Assembly (NCBI RefSeq): GCF_019455445.1
Contig: NZ_JAHWUS010000002.1
Span: 310,001-374,000, forward strand
DNA: 64,000 nucleotides
Reading direction: 5' to 3'
From: Pseudaquidulcibacter saccharophilus
GTDB lineage: Bacteria; Pseudomonadota; Alphaproteobacteria; Caulobacterales; Aquidulcibacteraceae
Below the pieces are notes generated by a model. That model worked only from the letters and a program-made list of their open reading frames with translations. It ran no database searches and was not told the origin of the DNA. The position numbers and the translations under genes are program-made. This document shows positions 9,170-17,413 of the stretch, piece after piece (the first letter of the stretch is position 1; each line of letters starts with the position of its first letter).

Positions 9170-10600
9170 ATGTCACTAAATAATGTAAACTATAATAATG
9201 ATATCCGAGGCACAAAAGGTACTGCGTCCACAATTCTAATTGCAGACGATGATGCATCCATCCGCACTGTATTGTCACAAGCATTGGCACGTGCGGGTTT
9301 TCAGGTTCGTTCAACATCGAACGCATCAACCTTATGGAAATGGGTAAAAGATCAAGAGGGGGACTTGGTCTTGACTGATGTGGTTATGCCAGATGGTAGC
9401 GTTTTTGATTTCCTGCCCAAAATCCGTATGGAGCGCCCAAAGCTTCCAATCATTGTTATGAGCGCGCAATCAAACCTTCTGACTGCTGTTTCTGCCGCAG
9501 AGCAGGGGGCGTATGAATACCTTCCAAAGCCGTTTGATTTGGACAAAATGATTGACCTTATTAAGCGCGCCTTAGAGCCAGTTGGCGAACACCGCGCAGT
9601 TGTGCAAAAACGTAAAGCACAGGTTGATGAAGGTCTGCCACTAATTGGTCGTTCTAATTCAATGCAAGAGGTTTACCGGTCTTTATCACGCGTTGCGCCA
9701 AGCGATTTAACCGTGCTTTTAGAAGGTGAGGTCGGTGTTGGCAAAAAACTAATTGCCCGCACAATTCATGATTATTCAAACCGTAAAACCGCGCCATTCC
9801 GCACTATTAACGTTGCCGGTTTTACCAATCCATTTGACTTGGATAAGGTGTTTTATGGCAAAAACCTTCAAGGTGGTGGCCTTATTGATGAAATGCGCGG
9901 CGGCACCATTTTGCTTGACTGCGTATCTGATACCACAAGTGAAATGCAATCGCGCATTCTTGGCATTATCTCCGATTTAGAAGCCGGCGATATAAGGATT
10001 ATCGCATCATCAAACGATAGTTTGCGGGCGAAATTGGCGGCCGGTGAGTTTCGTGCTGACTTGTTCCATATATTGAATGTCATAAGCATTAGTGTGCCAC
10101 CGCTTCGTGAACGTGTTTCCGATATCGGTGACTTGGCTCGCCTATTCCTAACGCGTGCGTCACGTCTTGGAAATGGCGAAAAAATCATTGATAAAAGCGC
10201 AATTGAAGAGCTTGAACAATGGTCATGGCCTGGCAACGTGCGTGAGCTTGAGAACCTTATGTATCGTCTATGCGTACTTAACTCACAGAATGTTATTAAT
10301 GCCTCTACGGTTGCCAATGCCTTGGTCGAGGCAAAGATTATTCCGGTTGCTGCCTCAAAAGAGCAAGACGGCGATTTACAAAGCATGGTTAAAAACACCA
10401 TTTCATCCATCCTGCTTAATGCAAAAAATGAAGGTAAAAATATCCACGATCTTCATTCAAACATTATCCGTTCGGTTGAGAAGCCATTGTTTGAAATGAC
10501 CCTTAAAGAAACCCGTGGCAACCAAATCAAGGCAGCTGAATTATTGGGCCTAAACCGCAACACATTGCGTAAACGCCTCAGTGACTTTGGTTTAAACTAG
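9170..10600 (+). CDS. ntrC: NtrC-type response regulator with degenerate AAA+ domain
   Basis: 476 residues: receiver (phosphoacceptor D70, K120), AAA+ domain (about 155-385) and a C-terminal Fis helix-turn-helix (NQIKAAELLGLNRNTLRKRL). Position and ends identify NtrC, but the AAA+ core is eroded. Walker A survives as GEVGVGK (K192). The ELFGHE...GAFTGA segment is replaced by a short KVFYGKNLQGGG stretch, so the sigma-54-contact loop is gone. Walker B reads ILLDC (D250, C251) where DE is required. The pre-sensor-1 loop is shortened, and FRxDLYYRL is FRADLFHIL, losing the second arginine finger. It probably cannot hydrolyse ATP or open sigma-54 promoters. Rhodobacter capsulatus NtrC, which also lacks GAFTGA and acts with sigma-70, is the closest known precedent. 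Binding DNA directly as a phosphorylation-dependent regulator is my inference. Confidence 0.9.
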   Translation: MSLNNVNYNNDIRGTKGTASTILIADDDASIRTVLSQALARAGFQVRSTSNASTLWKWVKDQEGDLVLTDVVMPDGSVFDFLPKIRMERPKLPIIVMSAQSNLLTAVSAAEQGAYEYLPKPFDLDKMIDLIKRALEPVGEHRAVVQKRKAQVDEGLPLIGRSNSMQEVYRSLSRVAPSDLTVLLEGEVGVGKKLIARTIHDYSNRKTAPFRTINVAGFTNPFDLDKVFYGKNLQGGGLIDEMRGGTILLDCVSDTTSEMQSRILGIISDLEAGDIRIIASSNDSLRAKLAAGEFRADLFHILNVISISVPPLRERVSDIGDLARLFLTRASRLGNGEKIIDKSAIEELEQWSWPGNVRELENLMYRLCVLNSQNVINASTVANALVEAKIIPVAASKEQDGDLQSMVKNTISSILLNAKNEGKNIHDLHSNIIRSVEKPLFEMTLKETRGNQIKAAELLGLNRNTLRKRLSDFGLN

Positions 10601-10637
10601 TGATTTTGGTTTAAATTAGTGACTTTGGTTTAAGATA
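10581..10637 (+). repeat. Three tandem 19-bp copies across the ntrC stop codon
   Basis: Copies at 10581-10599, 10600-10618 and 10619-10637 differ by only a few bases (consensus GTGAYTTTGGTTTAARNTA). The first encodes the last residues of NtrC (SDFGLN) and part of the stop; the others lie in the 3' untranslated region. This looks like local slippage duplication. Confidence 0.85.
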
Positions 10638-10668
10638 GGCAATTCTGGTAAACCCAATTGCCTATTTT
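10635..10668 (+). terminator. Terminator after ntrC
   Basis: A perfect 10-bp inverted repeat, ATAGGCAATT (10635-10644) and AATTGCCTAT (10656-10665), with an 11-nt loop, followed by a short T run. It lies 35 bp past the ntrC stop and separates ntrBC from ntrYX. Confidence 0.65.
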
Positions 10669-10689
10669 GTAACTTGACCATTCCATTGC

Positions 10690-10755
10690 GTAACAAATGT
10701 TGATAATTCAATTTGGCGGTTGTGCCAAAAAAATATTATTAATCAATTTGTTACG
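10690..10755 (+). repeat. Imperfect direct repeat, copy A
   Basis: 66 bp aligning with 10795-10861 with one 1-base gap. Shared blocks are CAAATGTTGA, TTGGCG, the A-run, and ATTATTAATCAAT. Within this copy CGTAACAAA (10689-10697) and TTTGTTACG (10747-10755) form a perfect 9-bp inverted repeat. Confidence 0.75.
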
Positions 10756-10794
10756 TAATGATTTTAGCTATTTTTTGCGCAATTTCCGAAAATT

Positions 10795-10861
10795 GTTACC
10801 AAATGTTGACATTTTTACTTGGCGAGTTTTAACAAAAAACATTATTAATCAATCTATTACG
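10795..10861 (+). repeat. Imperfect direct repeat, copy B
   Basis: 67 bp, second copy of the block at 10690-10755, offset by 105 bp. Both copies carry CAAATGTTG (CAA-N3-TTG), which fits the short CAA/TTG sites reported for NtrX-type regulators as I recall them; that link is inference. Confidence 0.75.
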
Positions 10862-11192
10862 CTATATTAAATGGCGTAAATTCCGCGCATTGCGCAAAAC
10901 CCTGACAAATCCTGACATTTTAAAAACATACTAACATCTTCAATTAATCCCAATGTAATTTGGAATTATAATTGCGTTTGTTAGTGGTGGGGATACGCAT
11001 TATTCTTTTGCATCAGCGGTAAATTATAAAACAAATTATTAGGAATATTGGAATTCAGTATACGCGAAAATCCGAAAACTATATTATAGGGATTAGTTCA
11101 TATCCATATTTGCAAAATTGACATACACACATTACTGAAACTTTACCTTTGCCCCTGTTGCGGCGCGACAACTATTGTGTCATATATGCAAC

Positions 11193-13433
11193 ATGGTTGA
11201 TGTTCAAAAGAATGAAACTCCAATAAAAAAAGCCGAAACCGGCTTCATTAACCGCAACGACGGCTTTGAAACCCTTAATTACGGGCTTTCTAAATATGCG
11301 CTAATCTTATTTGGCGTTGGTTTTCTGCTTAATGTTATTGCCCTGTATTTTTCGGTATCACAGGCACAGGATAATGGCTTTGCCGGAAAAATCATTGCGT
11401 TTTTCCTTATTGTAAACGCCCTGATTATTGGGTTCTTTGTTTATCGTCTTTTCAAAGTTTTCAAAAGCCTGCAATTTTTCAAGAAAAACAAAGGGCAGGG
11501 GTCGATTCTTCACCTGCGTTATGTGCGTTTCTTTGTTATGGCGGCGGCGATTCCGGCGATTATTATCGCGCTCTTTTCCGGTGTAACCTATGGACGCGGG
11601 GTACAGGTTTGGCTTTCAGGTCAGGTTAAGGATGCGATTACATCGACATCAAACCTTGGTAATGAAATTATCAATCAAATTTCTGAAAGCGCGCGTGCCG
11701 ATATTATGGCAATGGCGTCGGACCTTAATCAGGCGTCCGCTAATTTTTCTTCATCGCCAGAACAGTTCAAGGAATATTTGCAAACCCAAGCCGTAAGACG
11801 TGCCTTTGTTGCGGTTTATATTATCCGCGAGAATGGCGAAATAATTTCAAAGGCAGAACGTCCGCAAAACGTCCCCGCATATAAACCGCCATCAAAAGAT
11901 AATTTTGATACTGCGCGCGTTGGCGACGTTTCCTTTACTTTTGACGAGGTAACAACCCAAACCCTTTTCCGCCTTGATGGCATAAGTGGCGCATATCTTT
12001 ATGCCATTAGATTGCAAAATCCAGAACAAATTTCGGTACTTAGTAAGGCAGAAAAGACAATATCCTCATATCGCGCATTAGAGGCGCGTCAGGCCAATAT
12101 TCAATTTATTTTTGGTATTGCCTATCTTGAAATTGTTTTGCTTGTGGTTTTGGCTGCGGCATGGCTTGGGCTTTATTCGGCAACAACAATTTCTGTGCCC
12201 GTTGCAAAATTGGTGAATGCCGCCGGACAGGTTGCGGCAGGTGATTTAAGCGTCAGAATTGATACCGATCGCAAGGTGCATGAACTTGCGCTTTTAACCG
12301 ATACGTTCAACACAATGACCAAAGAGTTACGGGTTCAAAAAGACGAGCTAGAGGCCGAACGTGAAGAGGCGGTCAAAAGATCCCAATTTATCAATGCGGT
12401 TATTGAAGGGGTTTCGCCTGGTGTATTAACACTATCAAAAGACGGAATTATTTTAACCGCCAACTCATCTGCGGCAAAGTTTTTGGCGATACCGGCGGAA
12501 AATTTAATTGGTACATCGCTTGAGGCGGCGTTTCCGCAATTCATTGCCGTAATTGAAAAATCGAAAACCCATCCGGGTGAAAAATCGCAAATTGAAATAA
12601 GTCGTGAAAATATTAATTTGCAATTTGAAGCCAGTGCGGCCCATGCTGGAGACGATTTGGTGATAACATTTGATGATGTGTCGGCCCTTATACAGGGGCA
12701 AAGGCAGGCGGCGTGGCGCGATGTTGCACGCCGTATTGCGCACGAAATTAAAAACCCACTTACACCAATACAGCTTTCTGCCGAACGTCTGACCCGTAAA
12801 TTCGGCAAACAAATCGTTGAGGATAAGGATACTTTTGTTCGCCTTAATGAAACAATTATCAGACAGGTCAGCGATATTGGTCGTATGGTTGATGAGTTTT
12901 CATCATTTGCGCGTATGCCGGCACCGAAATTTATTGCTGCTGATATTTGCGAAATTACGCGCGAGGCCGTGTTCAGCCAAAAAATAACCTTTGCAAATAT
13001 AGACTATCAATTAATCAGCCCACCAGAAAAAATCAAAGTTATGATGGATGAGCGGATGATTTCACAGGCATTATTAAATATTTTGAAAAATGCGGCGGAA
13101 TCTATTTCTCATGAACAGGTAACTCAAAACGGCGAATATAAGGGAAAAATTGATATTTCTGTCGAAATTAAAGGTGAAAATGTTGTGATTACCATATTGG
13201 ACAATGGCATTGGCTTCCCGGCAAATAATCGCCACAGCCTGCTTGAACCATATGTAACCACGCGTGAGAAGGGTACTGGTCTGGGGCTACCGATTGTGGT
13301 GCGGATTATCGAAGAACATGGCGGGAAATTACGACTTATTGACCGACCAGACGGGGAAAAAGGTGCGGGTGTTCAAATGAACTTACCTATTTTAGCAACA
13401 AGTGAAGTAAATTCGGAGGATGATAATGGCTGA
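11193..13433 (+). CDS. ntrY: Membrane sensor histidine kinase NtrY
   Basis: About 746 residues. Three N-terminal membrane segments (about 35-54, 67-84, 113-131), a periplasmic sensor region, a fourth segment (about 300-325), a HAMP linker (ISVPVAKLVNAAGQVAAGDL), a PAS domain, then the kinase: RRIAHEIKNPLTPIQLS (His517), NILKNAAES, DNGIGFP and GTGLGLPIV. NtrY senses nitrogen or redox/oxygen status and phosphorylates NtrX. The ATG at 11193 is used; an in-frame TTG at 11175 is possible and neither has a clear Shine-Dalgarno. It overlaps ntrX by 8 bp. Unusually it is separated from ntrC by about 590 bp. Confidence 0.93.
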   Translation: MVDVQKNETPIKKAETGFINRNDGFETLNYGLSKYALILFGVGFLLNVIALYFSVSQAQDNGFAGKIIAFFLIVNALIIGFFVYRLFKVFKSLQFFKKNKGQGSILHLRYVRFFVMAAAIPAIIIALFSGVTYGRGVQVWLSGQVKDAITSTSNLGNEIINQISESARADIMAMASDLNQASANFSSSPEQFKEYLQTQAVRRAFVAVYIIRENGEIISKAERPQNVPAYKPPSKDNFDTARVGDVSFTFDEVTTQTLFRLDGISGAYLYAIRLQNPEQISVLSKAEKTISSYRALEARQANIQFIFGIAYLEIVLLVVLAAAWLGLYSATTISVPVAKLVNAAGQVAAGDLSVRIDTDRKVHELALLTDTFNTMTKELRVQKDELEAEREEAVKRSQFINAVIEGVSPGVLTLSKDGIILTANSSAAKFLAIPAENLIGTSLEAAFPQFIAVIEKSKTHPGEKSQIEISRENINLQFEASAAHAGDDLVITFDDVSALIQGQRQAAWRDVARRIAHEIKNPLTPIQLSAERLTRKFGKQIVEDKDTFVRLNETIIRQVSDIGRMVDEFSSFARMPAPKFIAADICEITREAVFSQKITFANIDYQLISPPEKIKVMMDERMISQALLNILKNAAESISHEQVTQNGEYKGKIDISVEIKGENVVITILDNGIGFPANNRHSLLEPYVTTREKGTGLGLPIVVRIIEEHGGKLRLIDRPDGEKGAGVQMNLPILATSEVNSEDDNG

Positions 13434-14808
13434 AATTCTTATTGTGGATGATGAAGCCGATATTCGTGATTTGATTGGCGGAATCCTTGAAGATGAAGGT
13501 TATAATGTTCGCTTTGCTTCAAATTCGGACATGGCTTTGGATGCTTTTCGCGGGCGGCGCCCAGATTTAGTTGTTCTTGATGTATGGTTACAGGGTTCAA
13601 AACTTGATGGCCTTGAAATTCTTTCAACTATCAAGGGGATTGATGAAACTATTCCTGTGGTTTTGATTTCTGGTCACGGCACGATTGAAACCGCGGTTTC
13701 GGCATTAAAACGCGGTGCTTTTGATTATATTGAAAAGCCATTCAAAAGCGAAAGATTGTTGCTTTTGGTTGAGCGCGCCTTGGAAAATGCCAATTTATTA
13801 AATGAAAATGCGCGCCTAAAATTACGCAGTATGGCGGATGATGAATTGCTTGGTCAAAGCATTATCATGCAACACCTCAAAAGCACTATCGAAAAAGTTG
13901 CCCCGATGAATTCGCGCATTCTTATTTCCGGTCCATCTGGTTCGGGTAAGGAAATTGTTGCCAGAATGTTGCATACCAAATCCCAACGCGCAGAAGGGCC
14001 ATTTATAGCGATCTCAGCATCATCAATTGCGCCTGAAAAAATGGAAAGCGAGCTGTTTGGTGAAGAAACGCAAGACGGCAGACCAGTCCGGATTGGTGTG
14101 TTTGAAAAGGCGCACAATGGAACTTTGTTGATTGATGAAGTTGCCGATATGCCATTTGAAACCCAAAGCAAGATTTTAAGGGTCTTGCTTGAACAACGTT
14201 TTAAACGTGTTGGTGGTAACAATTATATCGATGTTGATGTGCGGGTGATTTCATCAAGTTCACGTGATTTAAAGGCGGCAATTGCTGCGGGTATATTCCG
14301 TGAAGATTTGTATCACCGCCTAAATGTAATTCCTGTAAAAGTTCCGCCATTATCTGAACGGCGTGATGATATTCCGTTATTGGTTGAATATTTTGCGGGC
14401 AAAGTTGCAAAAGTGAACGGCCTGCAAAACCGCCCATTTTCAACAGAAGCAATTGCGGCACTCCAAACCGCACAATGGCCTGGTAACGTCCGTGAGTTGC
14501 GTAATTTGGTTGAACGGGTTTTAATACTATCGCAAGGCGGTGATAAGAATTCAATTGACCTTAGCGCATTGGGGCTAGAGAGCAGCGGTAATAACGAAGG
14601 CGACGTAAGAATTGGAATGCACCAAATGGTTTCATTGCCACTGCGTGAGGCAAGGGAGTTGTTTGAGCGTGAATATTTAACTTCACAAATCTCAAGATTC
14701 GGCGGCAATATTTCAAAAACTGCATCCTTCATTGGTATGGAGCGTTCAGCGCTTCACCGTAAATTGAAAACTTTGGGTGTTGAAGGTCTTAAAGGGGACA
14801 AGGACTAA
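13426..14808 (+). CDS. ntrX: Response regulator NtrX
   Basis: 460 residues: receiver with D52, AAA+ domain with intact Walker A GPSGSGK (169-175) and Walker B LLIDE (D237, E238), FREDLYHRLNV arginine fingers, and a Fis-type helix-turn-helix (NISKTASFIGMERSALHRKL). The GAFTGA loop is replaced by GEETQDGRPVRIG, the normal state for alphaproteobacterial NtrX, so absence here is not a local loss. The start at 13426 follows GGAGG at 13415-13419 with 6-nt spacing; the ATG at 13420 is too close. It overlaps ntrY by 8 bp and dat by one base (TAATG). trkA, often next, is absent. Partner kinase: NtrY. Confidence 0.94.
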   Translation: MAEILIVDDEADIRDLIGGILEDEGYNVRFASNSDMALDAFRGRRPDLVVLDVWLQGSKLDGLEILSTIKGIDETIPVVLISGHGTIETAVSALKRGAFDYIEKPFKSERLLLLVERALENANLLNENARLKLRSMADDELLGQSIIMQHLKSTIEKVAPMNSRILISGPSGSGKEIVARMLHTKSQRAEGPFIAISASSIAPEKMESELFGEETQDGRPVRIGVFEKAHNGTLLIDEVADMPFETQSKILRVLLEQRFKRVGGNNYIDVDVRVISSSSRDLKAAIAAGIFREDLYHRLNVIPVKVPPLSERRDDIPLLVEYFAGKVAKVNGLQNRPFSTEAIAALQTAQWPGNVRELRNLVERVLILSQGGDKNSIDLSALGLESSGNNEGDVRIGMHQMVSLPLREARELFEREYLTSQISRFGGNISKTASFIGMERSALHRKLKTLGVEGLKGDKD

Positions 14809-15656
14809 TGGCTAAAATTGCATATGTTAATGGTGGTTTTTCTCTTCAATCAGAAGCCGTAATAAATATTGAAGACCGCGGCCTTCAGTTTGGTGACGCC
14901 GTTTATGAGGTTTGGTCTTTTAAAAACTATAAGCTTCTTGATGAAGAAGGGCACTTTACCCGCCTGCAAAGATCCCTTGATGAACTTGGAATTGATTATC
15001 AGGTAAATCCTGTATCGATGAAGATTGTTATAAAAGAGCTTATAAGAAAAAACCGTGTAAGAGACGGTATGGTTTATTTGCAAATTTCACGTGGCACGGC
15101 GCCTCGCGATCACAAATTTCCTGATGATGTAATGCCAAACGTGATTTTTACGGTTAAACCGTTGAATTTTGTGGCTTTGGAAAACAAAGCACAAAAAGGC
15201 ATAACAATAACCTTTATGCCAGATAATAGATGGGGACGGGTTGATATTAAAACTACTAATTTGCTCGCCAATGTTTTGGCAAAACAAAATGCATTGGATA
15301 ATGGTTTTGATGATGTTTGGTTTTTTGACAATGATGGATTTATTACCGAGGGGACTTCTAACAACGCTTGGATAATCGATAAGGATGATAATCTTATTAC
15401 TCGCGCACTTTCAAATGAAATTCTTGCGGGTATTACCAGAAAGTCGGTACTGGCGGCTGCGGCGCAATTAGGACTAAATATTGTTGAGCGTAAATTTACT
15501 GTCGAAGAAGCTATTAATGCCAAAGAAGCCTTTATAACATCGGCAACACAGTTTGTTATGCCGGTCGTTAAAATGGAACAAAATACCATAAGTGGCGGCA
15601 AAATGGGTTTGGTTGCGTCCAAATTACGCACTCAATATTTACAAAATAATATGTAA
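14808..15656 (+). CDS. dat: D-amino-acid aminotransferase (class IV PLP)
   Basis: 282 residues of the branched-chain/D-amino-acid aminotransferase fold. Supporting segments: the N-terminal YVNGGF and DRGLQFGDAVYEV, the PLP-lysine region VDIKTTNLLANVLAKQ, and EGTSNNAWI. The family converts D-alanine and 2-oxoglutarate to pyruvate and D-glutamate. It starts at the ntrX stop (TAATG), and dat between ntrX and hfq is the standard alphaproteobacterial order. A closely related 4-amino-4-deoxychorismate lyase cannot be excluded by motif alone, but context favours Dat. Confidence 0.85.
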   Translation: MAKIAYVNGGFSLQSEAVINIEDRGLQFGDAVYEVWSFKNYKLLDEEGHFTRLQRSLDELGIDYQVNPVSMKIVIKELIRKNRVRDGMVYLQISRGTAPRDHKFPDDVMPNVIFTVKPLNFVALENKAQKGITITFMPDNRWGRVDIKTTNLLANVLAKQNALDNGFDDVWFFDNDGFITEGTSNNAWIIDKDDNLITRALSNEILAGITRKSVLAAAAQLGLNIVERKFTVEEAINAKEAFITSATQFVMPVVKMEQNTISGGKMGLVASKLRTQYLQNNM

Positions 15657-15791
15657 AATAATAGAAATTAACTGTGTTGATTATTGAAATTATATATAAA
15701 ACAGTTCAAATAGGGAAATTCATTATTTGTAATAATGGATTTATAAAGTGGCATCCCGCCTTACATCAATATTAAAAAAACGGAAAAAAAT

Positions 15792-16043
15792 ATGTCAGGT
15801 GAAAAAAAACAAAACTTACAGGACGCTTTTTTAAACGCGGTCAGAAAAACTAGAACTCCCCTTACGATTTTCCTTGTAAACGGTGTTAAATTGCAGGGTG
15901 TTGTTACTTGGTTTGATAATTTCTGCCTGTTATTGCGCCGCGAAGGTCAGGTGCAATTGGTTTATAAGCATGCCATTTCAACTATTATGCCGGGCGGTCC
16001 GGTATCATTGTTTGAAAATGAAACTGTCGAGGACGACAATTAA
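15792..16043 (+). CDS. hfq: RNA chaperone Hfq
   Basis: 83 residues, a typical Hfq hexamer subunit that anneals small RNAs to mRNAs. Sm1 motif region: [20 protein letters not shown], then [15 protein letters not shown]. Sm2 carries YKHAIST as usual. The C-terminal tail is short, as in other Alphaproteobacteria. It is preceded by 135 bp of A+T-rich sequence after dat and probably has its own promoter. hflX follows 17 bp downstream, the conserved hfq-hflX pair. Confidence 0.97.
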   Translation: MSGEKKQNLQDAFLNAVRKTRTPLTIFLVNGVKLQGVVTWFDNFCLLLRREGQVQLVYKHAISTIMPGGPVSLFENETVEDDN

Positions 16044-16060
16044 TTTAAAAAGGTTTTACC

Positions 16061-17413
16061 TTGTACGAAACTCGTACGCCTAAACAAAGGGCGTTGGTAA
16101 TTCATCCTGTCACCAAAGAATCGGCGGCAAATCGTGAGCCTGACTTGCGCCTTGAAGAGGCTGTGGGTCTTACGATTGCGCTTGGGCTAGAGGTTTGTGG
16201 CGCATTCATTGAAGTAATTCGTGAAATTCGCCCATCAACCTATTTGGGTAAGGGTAAGATTGAAGATTTTCGGGCACAAATCGAAGTTGATGAAGTCGAT
16301 ATTGTAGTAATCGATGATGAGATAACGCCTGTTCAACAACGAAACCTTGAAAAAGAACTTAATGCCAAGGTTATAGATAGAACGGGACTTATTCTTGAAA
16401 TCTTTTCCCTTCGTGCGCGTACCAAGGAGGGTAAGTTACAAGTAGAGCTTGCACGCCTTACGTATGAACGTTCGCGCCTAGTTAGGACTTGGACCCACCT
16501 TGAACGCCAACGTGGCGGAACGGGTAAAACCGGTGGCCCAGGGGAACGCCAAATCGAGCTTGATAGGCGATTAATCGCTGATAAAATCGTAAAATTAAAA
16601 AAAGAACTTGAACAAGTGCGCCGTACACGTGGTTTACAACGCCAAGGGCGCGAACGCGTGCCGTATCCAGTTGTTGCTCTTGTCGGCTATACCAATGCTG
16701 GCAAATCTACATTGTTTAACAATGCCACCAAGGCAAAAGTTTTGGCAAAGGATATGCTTTTTGCCACACTTGATACAACTTCACGCGCTATGAAAATTAA
16801 AAATGGTCGTGAAATTATTTTATCAGATACGGTCGGGTTCATTACTGATTTGCCCCACGAATTAATCGCGGCATTTCGTGCAACATTAGAAGAAGTTGCC
16901 GATGCCGATATTCTTATCCATGTTCGCGATATTTCGTCACCGGAAACCGTTGCGCAAAAGCAAGATGTTGATGAAATTCTTGATAAAATACTTGAAGATA
17001 AAGAATTAATACCAGCCGTTATTGAGGCGTGGAATAAGGCAGATTTACTTTCAGAAGCTGAATTCAACTCTGCCCAAGAGGATGCAGAAAACATTTTCAA
17101 AAAAACTGGCACGAAATCGGTTTTGATTTCTGCTGAAAACGGGCAGGGTCTCGATGAATTATTCCAAGCTGTTGAAAATGAGTTGGCGGTTGGATCCAAA
17201 GAGGGGTATATAAAAATTACCCCAATAGATGGTAAAATTCGTTCATGGCTTTACGAAAAAGGTGCGATTTTGAACGAATATCCGCTAGAAGATGGGGATG
17301 TGGTTTTAAAAGTCATTCTCAACAAAATTAATCACGCTAAATTCATGGCGCAATTTCATGAATTTGTTGAATTAGATTTCGCCACGCTCCGAAAGCTTGG
17401 CATTAACCCATAA
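16061..17413 (+). CDS. hflX: Ribosome-associated GTPase HflX
   Basis: 450 residues. N-terminal HflX domain (about 1-200, containing TYLGKGKIEDF and the glycine-rich ERQRGGTGKTGGPGERQ), then the G domain: G1 GYTNAGKS (209-216), G3 DTVGFI and G4 NKADL. It splits stalled 70S ribosomes under stress in characterised relatives. The start is a TTG at 16061 preceded by AAAAAGG; no closer ATG exists. It is 17 bp after hfq, likely cotranscribed. Its last 42 bp overlap the 3' end of the convergent mazG. Confidence 0.95.
   Translation: MYETRTPKQRALVIHPVTKESAANREPDLRLEEAVGLTIALGLEVCGAFIEVIREIRPSTYLGKGKIEDFRAQIEVDEVDIVVIDDEITPVQQRNLEKELNAKVIDRTGLILEIFSLRARTKEGKLQVELARLTYERSRLVRTWTHLERQRGGTGKTGGPGERQIELDRRLIADKIVKLKKELEQVRRTRGLQRQGRERVPYPVVALVGYTNAGKSTLFNNATKAKVLAKDMLFATLDTTSRAMKIKNGREIILSDTVGFITDLPHELIAAFRATLEEVADADILIHVRDISSPETVAQKQDVDEILDKILEDKELIPAVIEAWNKADLLSEAEFNSAQEDAENIFKKTGTKSVLISAENGQGLDELFQAVENELAVGSKEGYIKITPIDGKIRSWLYEKGAILNEYPLEDGDVVLKVILNKINHAKFMAQFHEFVELDFATLRKLGINP

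Larger units (their letters stand above)
10669..11192. other. Gene-free region between ntrC and ntrY with regulatory-looking repeats
   Basis: No convincing coding sequence is visible in this ~520-bp A+T-rich stretch. It holds a 66/67-bp imperfect direct duplication, two copies of the palindrome TTGCGCAA (10775-10782, 10890-10897) sitting in an 11-bp inverted repeat pair, and a repeated TCCTGACA near 10910. TTGACA hexamers at 10806 and 11118 could be -35 elements but lack good -10 partners. ntrY must be transcribed from a promoter in here, since a terminator closes ntrBC. Confidence 0.6.

Noticed and set aside
9868-10410. 180-codon minus-strand frame inside ntrC
   Set aside because: Antisense to NtrC, no family-like segment or Shine-Dalgarno; not evidence of a gene that explains the degenerate AAA+ region.
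11118-11146. TTGACA-17-CTTTAC as the ntrY promoter
   Set aside because: The -35 is perfect but the -10 matches the consensus poorly; not enough to call.
13426-14808. Loss of GAFTGA in NtrX as a novel defect
   Set aside because: Alphaproteobacterial NtrX proteins generally lack GAFTGA, and here Walker A, Walker B and arginine fingers are intact.
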